A stretch of DNA of 64,000 bases from Berberis thunbergii. Its lineage: Eukaryota > Streptophyta > Magnoliopsida > Ranunculales > Berberidaceae. Location: the NCBI GenBank assembly GCA_003290165.1, contig QNQO01000535.1, positions 619,367-683,366 of the forward strand, in the 5' to 3' direction. The notes under the pieces were generated by a model. It was not told the origin of the DNA, ran no database searches, and saw only the letters and a program-made list of their open reading frames with translations. Of this stretch, positions 22,381-33,468 are shown piece after piece (position 1 is the first letter of the stretch; each line of letters begins with the position of its first letter). The position numbers and the translations under genes are program-made.

Positions 22381-22510
22381 AAGGAATAGCTCCTAGAGCT
22401 AAAAGTTTCACAAGTAGATATTGTACAGTTGATTATATATTAAAAAAAAAAACAAGGAATAGCTCCTAGAGCTAAAAGTTTCATAAGTAGATATTGTACA
22501 GTTAAATATA
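22381..22510 (+). repeat. tandem duplication, about 73-base unit
   Basis: The block AAGGAATAGCTCCTAGAGCT through GATATTGTACAGTT occurs twice with few changes, separated by a poly-A stretch. Confidence 0.9.
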
Positions 22511-22714
22511 CAGCTTCAGGTATTTTCTAAAATGAAAAATAAGAGAACAAAAACTTTACTAGTTTCATAACCTCTTCGCTGCTCTTTAGGGTATTCAAAA
22601 TATCATTCATATTTATTGATTTGGAAAATCATGGATTATAAAATCTTGAAGAGCTTGAATACAATAGCTCCAGTGTTCATGGCTAAATCTTGAAGAGCTT
22701 GAATACAATACAAT

Positions 22715-23089
22715 GGTATTCGTCATGCTTCATTGAGGAACGTAATTAAAAGAATATTTGGAATATTCAAGTCGCAGTTTACAATATTCAAATCAGCACC
22801 ACCATTTCCTTACAAGACACAAGCGGAGCTTGTTTTGGCATGTGCAGGATTGCATAATTTTCTTCGTTAAGAATGTCGTTCAGATGAATTTCCTCCTGAA
22901 CCAGAAAATGATCCGGTAGATAATGATGAAGATAATTTTGAATGAGATGATATTCAAACCCAATAGCAGCAAAGAGAAAATAATAATCAATGGAGAATGA
23001 GTATTACAAATCAAATGTGGGCAGCAGCTCAAGCAAACGTCAATGTTGCTAACAATGATAATGAAGAAAGTGACCATGATCATGAATGA
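22715..23089 (+). pseudogene. PIF/Harbinger transposase (DDE_4) C-terminal remnant
   Basis: A 125-codon frame encodes RHASLRNVIKRIFGIFKSQF then KSAPPFPYKTQAELVLACAG and LHNFLR, the conserved C-terminal end of the Harbinger nuclease (ALP1-like, DDE superfamily 4). In-frame stops fall after LHNFLR, after NFE and within the Gln-rich tail, so the product is dead. The tail ends in an Asp/Glu-rich segment as is common for these proteins. The upstream catalytic DDE part is not recognisable. Confirms the superfamily of the surrounding element. Confidence 0.92.
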
Positions 23090-23589
23090 GAAGAATGATC
23101 ATAATACAATTTTATGGACGTTTACTTCTTATTTTAAAGATGCTAATTAACGACCTTTTCTTTTTCTAGTTTTTTTAGCACATGTATCTCTCACCTTTGT
23201 TAATTATATGCGGACGTTTTTTTGTTTCATCACTATTTACCAACTTCTTTTTTTATCTTGCAAATAATTAGAAATCTGTAAAAATCGTTTATACAAAGTT
23301 CGTAGATTTTTATAAATCTTTAGAAAGTCTGTAACAAAAGTCTATGAATTTAAGAAATCAGCAGAAGTCCGTGAACAATTTAAAGAGTCCATGGACTTTT
23401 CAAATTATTTATCAATTCCATAAAAATTCATATACAATACACCCCCCTAAATATATAATATGTTTGATAAAGACAATGAAAAGTATCGAAAGGTGCAAGC
23501 CAGAGTTTCTTTGTGTTCCAACTACCAGTGAACCCAAGCTCTTATTTCACACTTACGTTCTTCCAGTGGAGTTTTGCTACACAGCCCGC

Positions 23590-23730
23590 TCCCATGGCCT
23601 GTTTTCACAACCTTGGGGGCAAAAATACAATGTTACCCCCCTCTCTTTAAACATTTTTTTGAGAAAGTAGTTAAAAAGAGGGGCAAAATCATATTTTCGC
23701 CCCCCAATGCTATGAAAACCGGCCATGGGA
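23590..23730. mobile_element. foldback MITE, 141 bp
   Basis: Two arms of about 60 bases are near-perfect inverted copies (23590-23650 and 23671-23730), each beginning TCCCATGGCC(T/G)GTTTTCA, with a 20-base loop. It would form a long hairpin. Family not identified. Confidence 0.8.
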
Positions 23731-24229
23731 GAATTGGGGGTGAACCCCAGTTTGTCTTGTTTGCTGATTTACAGATTTTTCTTTTTGTTTTTTGCAGGTC
23801 TTGGGCAAAAGTGCATCTCCTCCTCCCAGTCTTCCTTTTCTCCCCATAATTAGCCGCTGACCACCTCTTCCCTTCCATCAATTATTCTCCCTCAGCCATA
23901 GACCTCCCATCAACTGATTTTCAAAGCTTATACCTCTGGAACCATTTCCTTCTCCACATCTGGAACCTTTTTATACCTCTTCCAAAGACACCATTGCTAT
24001 AGATCTTTGCTTATGGATACCTCTGGACAAAATAACTCCCCGAACCCAATTCTTTTCCTACCCCTTACACTAACCCACTCCACATCACAATAGACCTCTA
24101 ACAGCCGCTTGAATATCCAATTCAATCCCCTTCATGTTTTCCATAACACACATATAACCCCCCACAACTCCCCCAATCACCTACTTCATCGTTGTCCCAT
24201 CATTCCCAACAACAAATGACAGTCAAACA

Positions 24230-24830
24230 GAAACAATGATTCACAACCTGGAATTACAATTAACAAGAAACCTAACCCTCCCAGCTCCTACCTTTGCAAC
24301 CCGTAAAGGGGTTGATACTGAAACCACTGAACTCAGAGTGGTGGCGAAATACTTTCACCATCAAACTCTCAGGACGGATGTATTTGCTCAATGGTTGACA
24401 AGCCGATGGAAGAGATACAAAAAACAATTATTATCTCATAATGTTCACAAACCAAGATGATAGGCAAAGAGTTATCACTTCGGGACCATGGGGGTTAGTC
24501 GGGAGGATCATTATCAGTCGCTCAATTTTCAGCGGTGCCTTGCTGGATTCGTTTCCACAAATTCTCACCTCAAAAACTCTCCATACAAGATGTTCATTCT
24601 TTGGTTAAATGCATGGAGGTGGACCTAATTTGTCTGAGTGATGCTTCCATCCCATACATCCGCTTCAAGGTGTGGCTGGACGCCACCAAACCCTTACCTT
24701 GCTCAATCGATGGGGCCCCACCTACACAGCATTGAGGATTGCCTCAATTTATGCTTCTGTTGCAGATTGATTGGACATGTATTCAGCTAAGCATGCCATC
24801 TGTTCTACCAAGCAAACACTTTCCACCACC
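24230..24830 (+). pseudogene. LINE ORF1 (DUF4283-like and zinc knuckle)
   Basis: 24236-24460 opens with a stretch like the DUF4283 N-part (LRVVAKYFHHQTLRTDVFAQ). The overlapping frame 24440-24540 gives DDRQRVITSGPWGLVGRIII, matching the typical E-D-R-x-R-V-x-x-x-G-P-W signature. 24660-24710 has FKVWLDATKPLPC, and 24735-24790 encodes LNLCFCCRLIGHVFS, a zinc-knuckle-like CX2CX4H. These lie in different frames, so the gene is dead. ORF1 proteins bind the element RNA. Confidence 0.75.
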
Positions 24831-25428
24831 ACCTAAGCTCCGGCCAAGGAGGCGATGGATTCATCATCCCTTTCAACCGCTAGTCATGAATTCGACACAG
24901 ACTGGACGATCGAACCGGTGTTCCTCCTCGATTTGGTCAACTTGGGTCAATTCGATACACTCAGATGTTGATCCAACCAATCACTGGCCGAACCGGTAGC
25001 CAGGCGCCTGCTGGACGACGCTCCCCAAATTGCTCTAACTTACCTATGTGAATCTCATTTCCTTTCCTGAAAGATCAGTAGAGACTCGTCGCTGTTGATA
25101 AACCAGCGTTAAATGCTCCCATGAAAAATGTTGTAGTTCACCCCAACGTCCCACTCAATCAATCCACGCCCAACTTCACGGATGTTATAACGTCCGTTGC
25201 CAACAACAACATTAATGACAACATCAATGACACCTTCCTGGACCATTGGATGGCCACCATGATGGCAAGATACAAGGTTGGATCCTTGGCTGTTATTCAT
25301 TGTGACACTATGGTTTTTGTTCTTCTACACCACACCACATCACATCATCTTCTCATACACACCCTACAAACCCCACCCAACAGGATCAAAACTTCCTCTC
25401 CAATTTGAATTCATACCATACTCCTACC

Positions 25429-26558
25429 TAGGGTGGGCACGAAACGGGATTGGACGAGATATACTCATCCCGACCTCGTCCCATTCCAAACGGGTTCGGG
25501 ACGGGACAAGACGAGATCAACTGTGTCTGCTATAAGACAAATCTTGTTAAGTAATTCAATGCTGAAAATTAAGAATGATGGATGACCTTACGCGAACCAT
25601 CATTGTTGGTTATTTGAAATGACATGCCCCATAGATAATAACCGATTAGGACTTTACTACAATGTTATCAACATAAACTAAACATTGATGGGGGGCATCC
25701 ATTTACTAAAAAGCAAAGAAAATTATAACATTTGAAGTCAACTTCCATGAAAAAGGAAAACCTGGACAATGGTGGAAGTGAGGCAAACAAAACAAATAGC
25801 ATATGTCATAGTCAAGAAGAAGCTGAGTTGGAGAGGTCTTTCCCGCTCGTATGATTCAACATCGAACTTAAAGCTAGAATCCACAATGGCTGAGATATTG
25901 AATGTTCGTCTTGTGGACATGAATAGCCCATCTGAGAATATAGGAAAGGCCTTGGCTTGGTATACAATGTGCTGGTAAGCAATTGGAGTGATAACATATG
26001 TGATGAGAATGAACCCAGCATCAATGTTAGCAGTGGCAAACCATGGACCTGCTAGGGGATCGGACTTCCAAGATAAGAGTATATATATAGAGGACCAATA
26101 AAGTCCAATAGCCGCAAGACCAAGGCCATGAAGTCCAATAGCCCCGAGACATTTGCATGGCTAATGCCTAGCCTCTTACTAGTAGAGAAATATACCAAAC
26201 ATGAGATGACCAAATTACTCAAAATTTTAACCTTGGAGATGTTTTTGAAACTAAATAAATGTGTTGCGCGATTTGCATTTGTAGAATAAAGAATTGGAAT
26301 AGAAATTAGAAATTATATTTGTATGGGCATCCACAATTCTAAAATAAATAATTAAATAAAAATATTAATAATTAATATTAATTAATTAGTTCGGGACGGG
26401 ACGGGATTGGCGGGATTGAAAATCTTCATCACATCTCATCCCATTCTAGATCGGAACGGGACGAGATCGGGATGAAATTATTCAATCCCATTAAGACCCG
26501 AAAAAATCAGGACTGGACGGGACGGGAACGAGATCGTGGGATGGGATGCCCACCCCTA
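25429..26558 (+). mobile_element. hAT-type element (TAGGGGTGGGCA family) carrying a captured exon, 1130 bp
   Basis: Termini TAGGGTGGGCAC and TGCCCACCCCTA, flanked by a perfect 8-base target duplication CTCCTACC (25421-25428 and 26559-26566). The right subterminal part (from about 26330) matches that of 12973-13445, including the TTAATATTAATTAATTAGTT-like block and GGGACGGGATTGGCGGGATT. The interior contains an oligopeptide-transporter exon on the minus strand and no transposase. It sits inside the LINE. Confidence 0.95.
25738..26060 (-). pseudogene. oligopeptide transporter (OPT family) fragment captured by the hAT element
   Basis: Reading the minus strand from about 26060 to the stop at 25738 gives a single open frame of about 107 codons. 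It contains LAGPWFATANIDAGFILITY, TPIAYQHIVYQAKAFPIF, TFNISAIVDSSFKFDVESYE and TSTIVQVFLFHGS. Order and spacing match the middle of plant OPT oligopeptide/metal-chelate transporters, covering membrane helices and the loop between them. The stop follows FHGS, where OPT proteins would continue, so only one internal exon was taken. The absence of stops or frameshifts suggests a fairly recent capture. Confidence 0.85.
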
Positions 26559-26566
26559 CTCCTACC

Positions 26567-27059
26567 TTTCCATCTGATCACATCATTCATTATGTCTCAG
26601 TCACTATATACCACCACCCACCACTACCGGTCCACATCAAGTACAAGACAATATCGAGGAAATTTTCACTACCTTGAATCCCCACCTTCATCATCAACGC
26701 CCTCCCAACACCACAATCATGACACCCTCCTTTCTACCTCCATTAGGGTCTTACAAGCTTCTAGAAGCAAAAAAAACTCTAATTGAGGAGTTTTCACGGG
26801 CGGCTAAACATGTCCACCAGATTCACCAAAACCTAGTATTGTCTAACATAGTTGAAACCCCCTCTCCAGTATGCTTGCCGCCTCATACTAGCATTACCTT
26901 TGAAACCTCAGAGTCATCTCACTTGCTCTAGTTAGAAAGGCCAACCTAGAATCACAGAAACTCTACACTAGCCATGCTTAAGATGGACTCACTAACTCTA
27001 TTGCTTTCTCCCATAACAAAGCTACGCAATATGGTGATCACCAAGAACAGAAAAGTCCA
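26567..27059 (+). pseudogene. LINE ORF1 3' part, unresolved
   Basis: Lies between the hAT and Mutator insertions and continues the LINE. Long open but Ser/Thr/Pro-rich frames (26472-26931) give no recognisable domain. Consistent with the poorly conserved ORF1 C-terminal region. Confidence 0.4.
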
Positions 27060-27068
27060 TAAGAGACA

Positions 27069-27898
27069 GGGAAATTCTAGCTGGCCTGGGAGGCGCGCCT
27101 GGGAGGGTCCAAGGCACGTGAATGAAGGAAATTGGGCGGGGTTTCAGCAGCCAAAAAATTTGGGAAAATTTCGATTTCAACTTTGAAAGGTTTATGAGCT
27201 CTTGGTTTATACTCCCCATCAAAGAAAAAACCTTCCCTTCCATTCCTTCCACCGCAACCCGATATTCTCCAATCTGAAAATCAACCCCTGCCACGCCGCC
27301 CTCTTCCCTCATCTGAACTCTCTGTAAATCGAGAAGAAGAAAGTATAAGAGATTGAAAAAACGAGAGACTAAAACACCTCTTCTCTTCGAGATAGGTTTC
27401 AGAGATTGGTTTGGTTTGATTTATCGAGAGAAAAAATTGAGAGAAAATCGAGAAGAGAAAAGAGAAGAAGAATCGAGAGAAAACCGAGAAGAAATCAAGA
27501 GAAAAATTGGTTGCTCCTCCCTCCCCATCGTCAACTCCACCGAGAGAAGAATCGAGAGAATCAACGACCCATCTCACTTAGAAACCAGAAAAGGTAAGTG
27601 CCAAACTTGATTTATTCTTGTGGGGTTCTAGATCTAGGGTTCCTGACAATTTTTTTTTTCTTCTTTTTTTGTATGTGAGTTTTAAGAGCAGTAGTGAATC
27701 CTTGACAAGTTCATGCTCATTTCTTTATTCTTGGTTTCTTTATTATGGGTTCCTTGAATCCTTGACAAATTTATTTATTCTCGAGTTGGAAACTGGGTTA
27801 ATTTGGAACTTGGTTTCTTTATTCTTGACAAATTCATGCTCATTTCCTGACAAATTCATGCTCATTTCTTTGTAGTGAATCTTGAAATGCATATATAC
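27069..27898 (+). repeat. left terminal inverted repeat of the Mutator-like element
   Basis: Matches the reverse complement of 31333-32080 along its whole length. It is about 80 bases longer because of extra internal copies of a GGTTCCTTGAATCCTTGACA-like stretch around 27700-27780. Confidence 0.9.
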
Positions 27899-28485
27899 GA
27901 TGATGAAATGTAATGGTGTTATGTCTGTACTTATTGTATTTGGTTAGTGTGTCCATTTTGGCTGTATTTGCTGCTATTTTGGAAGATCGTTAACATCATT
28001 TATAAGCTTAATCATATCAAGGTGGCAGAAATCTATAAATTCATATGCCTCCATCGAGTGTTAAGTAGATGTAGTTTTTTTTAGTAATATAAGTTCATTG
28101 ATTCATACTGAAATACTGGAAGCAAATAGTCTTCGCTACGAGGCTATGTAGTTTATAGCACCATACAAGACATTTTACTCCATGATGATGTTTTCTTTTT
28201 TATGCACTGCAGGGACATGCAACCATTACTAGAGAGGCAAAAGGGTTTCAATCTTTTCATCAAGCTGTAAAAATGGTTCCAGAAATTTGGATCGCGATTT
28301 GAGAAGTTTCTTTTCTTCCCATCTTCCTGTTTTGAATATGGTTGTTGCTCATGTTGTTTGTATATGTAGACACCATTGGAGAATTTGGAACCTATTATAA
28401 GGGAAGACATTTAGAAGGTAATGACTGCTGCATCATCTGTCAATATAATGGTGTTATGTCTGTGCTTATTGTATTTGGTTTGCAG

Positions 28486-28737
28486 ATATGGGATAATGTT
28501 CCTAAACCACAAGCGCACAAAGACACCCCACTGAGTGAATCTTTTATCGTAAGATATTATGATCTCACTCAATAAGATATGGGATAAGATTTTTTAACTT
28601 ATGAATTTTTTCTTTATTGCTTAGAAATAGTTTTCTTCTTACTGTTTGAATTGCTAGGTTGAAGTTACAGCTCTGTCAAGTTATGAAGAGAAGGAAGAAC
28701 AAGTTATGAAGAGAAGGAAGAGCATCTCAAAGAACAG
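28486..28737 (+). pseudogene. RHD3/SEY1-type GTPase fragment captured by the Mutator-like element
   Basis: The exon at 28486-28548, bounded by TTTGCAG and GTAAGA, encodes WDNVPKPQAHKDTPLSESF. The next exon at 28658-28737 (GCTAG to GTAAGA) encodes VEVTALSSYEEKEEQ. Together they match consecutive exons of plant ROOT HAIR DEFECTIVE 3 proteins, dynamin-like GTPases that fuse ER tubules, just after the GTPase domain. The second exon contains a 20-base internal duplication (AGTTATGAAGAGAAGGAAGA twice) that spoils the following residues. Retained introns indicate DNA-level capture. Confidence 0.85.
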
Positions 28738-29485
28738 GTAAGATACATGCCATCATATTAATGGAAACCATGTTCATTGTAGAGGAGGTAACATGCATGC
28801 CTGATGTTATGTTCACTTCTTATTTGTTTTTTCCTGTTTCAGGGTTTTCACCTGTTAATGTTATGTTCACCTTTTCAGGGTTTTCCTGCTTCAGGGTTTT
28901 CACCTCTTAATGTTAATGTTATGTTCACCTATTGCCTAATGTCTGTGTTATGCTTCAGGGTTTTCACCTCTTAATCTTAATGTTAATGTTATTTGTGGCT
29001 TGGCGCAGTCTGCAATGAGGGTGGGTTATTCCTTCAATTTGATCTGAAATATGACCTTACCCTTATCATTCATGTCCACTGTCGCAATCTGGATGGATCT
29101 GTTCAAGGGTCTGTCTGTCTTCATGGTGGCTTTCCCTTGGGTATCCATATTCATTGCCTCACCAAACACTAGGTTTGGAGGCAAGGTTGTGAATCAAAAG
29201 GGAGCAAAAGTTAGTTTGAATTACTGTTCAAATGCCAAGAAATTTCCTGTAGGTTCAGCTTAATGCATGCAACATTCTTTCTGTTTATTTGTTTGATGTG
29301 TTAAACTTTGAACCTTCTCTCTGTTTTAGAAACTGATTCACATTTCAATTTGTTGTGTTGTAGAGCCATATGAATTGCAGGTTGAATGCAATTACAATGC
29401 TCAAATGAGAGTTCCTGACATGGTGTTCGGTGGCTGCAATTACAATGCTCAAATGAGAGTTCCTGGCATGGTGTTCGGTGGCTGG
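28738..29485 (+). repeat. local duplications inside the Mutator-like element
   Basis: The words TTCAGGGTTTTCACCT and TTAATGTTATGTTCAC recur four times at 28840-28995. A 48-base unit starting TGCAATTACAATGCTC is directly duplicated at 29388-29435 and 29436-29483. Possible exon remnants around 29050-29265 are open but unrecognised. Confidence 0.6.
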
Positions 29486-29651
29486 AGTTTGAGAGTTTCT
29501 TTACTTTACATTTGCAATGTCAGACAAGTAGTATTGATGTAAGCAAGGAAAATGATTGTATTGTATTGAAAGAATATGTTTGTAACAAGGAAAATTGATT
29601 GTATTGTATCTAAAATTCAACAACATTTTTTCAGCAACATCAATTTGAGAC

Positions 29652-29831
29652 ATAAAGATGGAAAAGTTTAGACAGAACGCCAAGACCCCGGAGGTGAAAA
29701 TTATGATAAGTGCTGAGAGGACAGCTTCATGTGTCTGAAACCATTCTATGACACCAGGGCCTTCAAGTAGCACAGCTGGCAAAGCCAAGATCATGGTTGC
29801 AAAAGGTGCCATGTAGTACACTGTGTTTATG
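29652..29831 (-). pseudogene. nucleotide-sugar (UDP-xylose-type) transporter exon fragment
   Basis: On the minus strand, after an ATATGTAG acceptor, the sequence encodes TVYYMAPFATMILALPAVLL, WFQTHEAVLSALIIIFTSGV and LAFCLNFSIF. This matches one exon of plant UXT/TPT-type Golgi nucleotide-sugar transporters, covering two membrane helices. The match ends abruptly after FSIF. Orientation is opposite to the RHD3 piece, so at least two separate captures are needed. Confidence 0.85.
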
Positions 29832-31332
29832 CTACATATCAACAAAAACACACCATAAGATCACCATGATTATCAATCAATAATTGCAGGAAAATGGACG
29901 ACTTGCAGTATCAATTATAGTCTGATAAACTGAAGTGAAGAAGAAAATACAAGAAATGTCTATGCCGATCATAAAATATGTTTTATCCACCATAAAGGAC
30001 TCAATGCTACTCGAATTGCAGCAAGCAAACAATGTACTAGAAAATAGCAGGCGTCAAAGTTCATCCAAACACTTATTAGAAAAGAAATGAAAGGAAAAAT
30101 AAGCAGAAAAAAAAGGTGAGAAACAATAAAAGAGAATAAAATCAACCAGAAATTAGCTACAGAGATCTTCATAATGGAAACAACATGCAACTATTGATCT
30201 TGAACAGAATGTAACAACAAATTTTCAGCAAATTCATCAAATTTTCGAGCATCAAATTATCTGACAGAAAATTCACAATTGAAACAACATGCAAACTATC
30301 TGACAGAATTCACAATTGAATTCAAATTTTCATCAAATTCACAATTGAAACAACATGCACACTATCTGACAGAATTTTCGAGCATCAAATTTTCAGCAAA
30401 TTCAACCACTTAAAAAGTTTCAGCAAATTCAACATTCAACATTCCCAGTTTTCAGCATCTTCACAGCATTTTAATTTTCAGCAACTCATCTTGAAGGTGG
30501 TGGCTGCAAAAAATAAAAAATAAAAATAAAAAATTATATATATAGGGTACAAGAAATACAGAAAGATGAAAGCATAAAATATAAATTTTCAGCAACTAAT
30601 AGCTTGAGGGATTTTAGAGATAGGAATCACTACAGAGATTCTATCTTTGATATGTTAGAATGAACGGTGTCGATACTAGGGTTCAGCTAGTATAACGAGA
30701 TGTTCAATTAATAACAGATCTTGGATAGTCAGAGATATCGAAATTTATTTATTTATTTAATATGTACAAGAAATATAGAAAGATGAAAGCTTAAGAACAG
30801 AAGGAAAGACTTACAATTCTTGCAGACATTTCTGTAAACTATTCGAGAGAACGATGCCAACACTAGGTGCGAGCTAGTATAACGAGATGTTCAACAAAGA
30901 ATAGATCTTAGAAAGTTTTGAAAGAAAAGTTTTTGAAAAAAAAACATGTAGTTATATTTCGACAGAATGCTCTTTTCAAATAACAACAACACTCATTCTG
31001 GAAAAGGAACATATCAAGCAAGAAGCATAGCAAGCCAAACCTTACAACATTCACACAATTCAATTCCATTTACCATATTATCTAAAATCATATGAAAATA
31101 CACCAACATTACATCAATCTCTTAATTCATTGAACTATAAGGCATCACCCAACACATTGTCCCTCAAAATTAATTAAAAAAAATGTTCGGATCTCTGAAA
31201 AATTGACAGTTTAAAATATATAATTTGCTTGGTTAAACAATGGCAGCCATAATTTTGCTTGAGTTTTTTTTTGGGTCCTACTTCAACAACTGTACACAAA
31301 GAATAAAGCTTCAACATACAAAAAACTACAAA
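29832..31332. other. Mutator-like element interior without recognised gene
   Basis: AT-rich. Holds a diverged repeat of TATAACGAGATGTTCAA with flanks (30693-30720 and 30873-30900) and the minisatellite described separately. No coding recognised. Confidence 0.5.
30200..30480 (+). repeat. minisatellite-like repeats
   Basis: Intermixed copies of AATTCACAATTGAAACAACA, ACTATCTGACAGAATT, TTTTCGAGCATCAAATT and TTTTCAGCAAATTCA in tandem-like order. Confidence 0.75.
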
Positions 31333-32080
31333 GTATATATGCATTTCAAGATTCACTACAAAGAAATGAGCATGAATTCAAAGCAAAGTTTCACATTAAC
31401 CCAGTTTCCAACTCGAAAAACTACTGCTCTTAAAACTCACATACAAAAAAAGAAGAAAAAAAATTTGTCAGGAACCCTAGATCTGGAAACCCACAAGAAG
31501 AAATCAAGAATAAATCAAGTTTGGCACTTACCTTCTCTGGTTTCTAAGTGAGATGGGTCGTTGATTCTCTCGATTCTTCTCTCGGTGGAGTTGACGATGG
31601 GGAGGGAGGAGCAACCAATTTTTTCTCTTGATTTCTTCTCGGTTTTCTCTCGATTCTTCTTCTCTTTTTCTCTTCTCGATTCTCTCGATAAATCAAACCA
31701 AACCAATCTCTGAAACCTATCTCGAAGAGAAGAGGTGTTTAGTCTCTCGTTTTTTCAATCTCTTGTACTTTCTTCTTTTTGATTTACAGAGAGTTCAGAT
31801 GAGGGAAGAGGGCGGCATGGCAGGGGTTGATTTTCAGATAGGAGAAGATCGGGTTGCGGTGAAAGGAATGGAAGGGAAGGGAAGGTTTTCTTCTTCGATG
31901 GAGAGTATAAACCAAGAGCTCATAAACCTTTCAAAGTTGAAATCGAAAATTTCCCAAATTTTTTGGATACTGAAACCTCGCCCAATTTCCTTCATTCACG
32001 TGCCTTGGACCCTCCTAGGCGCGTGCCAAGGAGCGTCCAGGCAGCCACCTAGGCGCTTCCCAGGCCAGCTAGAATTTCTC
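31333..32080 (-). repeat. right terminal inverted repeat of the Mutator-like element
   Basis: Inverted copy of 27069-27898. Both arms carry the same open stretch (VDFQIGE, INQELINLSKLKSK, KPRPISFIHVPWTL), 27312-27022 minus and 31797-32083 plus. This reflects the repeat rather than a proven gene. Confidence 0.9.
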
Positions 32081-32089
32081 TAAGAGAAG

Positions 32090-32317
32090 TGATGGTATTA
32101 AACTGGGAAAACGAAAACTGGAGATGGTATCTTCTGGTCCCATCATAGCTTCTGACCCCTCGGGATCCATCTCAGAGCCTGATAGGAAGAAACAACAAAC
32201 TACTTTGTCTATTCGTGCTGAACCAGATCAAACACCCACATTGACTATCTCTTCTGTCTCCCACGGTGTTTAGCATCATAAGGGAATCAAGGCCCACCTC
32301 AGTGCACCTACCGCTTT
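32090..32317 (+). pseudogene. LINE segment between the Mutator-like element and a TRIM
   Basis: Open frame with KLGKRKLEMVSSGPIIASDP, no recognised domain. By position it is the ORF1 end or ORF1-ORF2 junction of the LINE. Confidence 0.4.
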
Positions 32318-32754
32318 TGTGACGACTCTCTTTCACACTGTATCAATATTGTTCGTTTTAGGCTACCAACCTTAGGTCCGTCCACTCAGGGTGTCACAAT
32401 TCACCCCTTTAAGGCCCAACGTCCTCGTTGGCCACACAGGCACAATGGCCACGTTGCCCGAGGGCCCACCTCCACGTGGCATACTTCCGGCTGGGTCAGG
32501 CTTTGATACCAACTGTGACGACCCCCTCCCGCACTGTATCAATACTGTCTGCTTTGGTTTACCATCCGCCCTCACGGCTTTAAAACACTTCGATACAATG
32601 GGGAACTGACCCCGCACATATAAGGATCACCCTCCTCCCCTACCCAAGCGATATGGGACTATGATTCCCCTTGTAGCTCGTCCAACCTTTCTCAGCCTAT
32701 TGGGCCTGTTGGGCTCCAACCCTCACCTCAGGTCCGCCCACTCAGGGTCTCACA
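32318..32754 (-). mobile_element. TRIM retroelement with a perfect 5-bp target duplication
   Basis: Minus-strand orientation. The LTR at 32754-32514 begins TGTGAGACCC and ends GTCGTCACA. An internal region follows with a primer site TTGGTATCAAAGCCTGACC. The second LTR at 32398-32318 has an internal deletion (about 81 of 241 bases left). Flanks GCTTT at 32313-32317 and 32755-32759 are a perfect 5-base target duplication. No coding, as expected of terminal-repeat retrotransposons in miniature. Confidence 0.93.
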
Positions 32755-32829
32755 GCTTTTGTCCAGTCCACAGACTCAACTGAATCTTCTTATCAGTTCA
32801 CTACAGATCTCACTCCATATTCTTAAGCA

Positions 32830-33468
32830 TCGGCGACCGCCAACTTGGGGTCACCTCAGTATCCATGATCTTTTCCTATGCATTCCGAAACCTAAAGGCC
32901 ATTTACCACAAGCCCAATACAAACATCATTTTTTTGTCTGAAACCAAATCCATCAACTCTAAAATGGAACGCACTCGTCGGAGGCTTGGATTTACACATG
33001 GAGTCTTGATGTCAGCACAGGGTCAATCTGGAGGCCTTTCTCTGTTTTTGGAAATAAGGTCTTCACCTAACCATTATTTCCTCTTGTAAATATTATTTCA
33101 ATTGTACTATTAATAATTATCTTGCTCAATCTACTTGGTCGACTATTTTTGTATATGGGGAACCAAATCCCTCCCTTATGGGTCAATTTTGGAACAACTT
33201 GTCCCTCATCCTTGAAAACCAAACTCTTCCAGGTCTCCTCATTGGAGAACCGAACTCTATTTTACTGCCAGAAAAATAAATTCGGGGCCGAAAACCTACT
33301 CGTTCAACCTTGAGGCTTCTTATAAACTTCATTGAAAAATACAACCTCATTGATTTCCCACTCAATGGTTCACAATTTACTAGGAATAACAAACACAAAG
33401 ATAAAAATGAGGTTAGAATTAAACTTGACCGGATTCTGGTATGTACTGACTGGATACAGTTTTTCTTA
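32830..33468 (+). pseudogene. LINE ORF2 endonuclease domain
   Basis: An L1 apurinic-like endonuclease remnant: RNLKAIYHKPNTNIIFLSET (32880-32940, the SETK region), GFTHGVLMSAQGQSGGLSLF (the GG-glycine segment), and FIEKYNLIDFPLNGSQFT then RIKLDRILVCTDW (33333-33460). Several frameshifts separate these (after 33089 and near 33310). The enzyme would nick target DNA to prime reverse transcription. Confidence 0.8.

Larger units (their letters stand above)
20881..23447 (+). mobile_element. PIF/Harbinger DNA transposon, degenerate, 2.57 kb
   Basis: Perfect terminal inverted repeats GGGGGGTGTATTGTAT and ATACAATACACCCCCC, flanked by TAA on both sides (20878-20880 and 23448-23450). Subterminal copies of GGGTATTCAAT and AAAGTCCA(C/T) occur near both ends. 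The right third holds a transposase remnant. The middle (21.2-22.5 kb) is unrelated-looking and includes two local tandem duplications, so other DNA may have been inserted. Confidence 0.93.
27069..32080. mobile_element. Mutator-like element with long TIRs carrying gene fragments (Pack-MULE type), 5.0 kb
   Basis: Two long inverted repeats (27069-27898 and 31333-32080) face each other. Ends are GGGAAATTCTAGCTGGCCTG and, inverted, GAGAAATTCTAGCTGGCCTG. Flanking 9-mers TAAGAGACA (27060-27068) and TAAGAGAAG (32081-32089) agree at 7 of 9, fitting the 9-base Mutator target duplication. The interior has no transposase but does hold RHD3 and nucleotide-sugar-transporter exon pieces. It is inserted in the LINE. 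Confidence 0.88.

Noticed and set aside
27022..27610. Overlapping ORFs in the left long TIR, mirrored at 31515-32083
   Set aside because: Open on both arms because the arms are copies; I see no domain, and the start would lie in the transposon terminus. Left as repeat, though expression cannot be excluded.
32372..32617. ORFs on both strands in the TRIM
   Set aside because: TRIM elements are non-coding; these frames cross the LTR-internal boundary.
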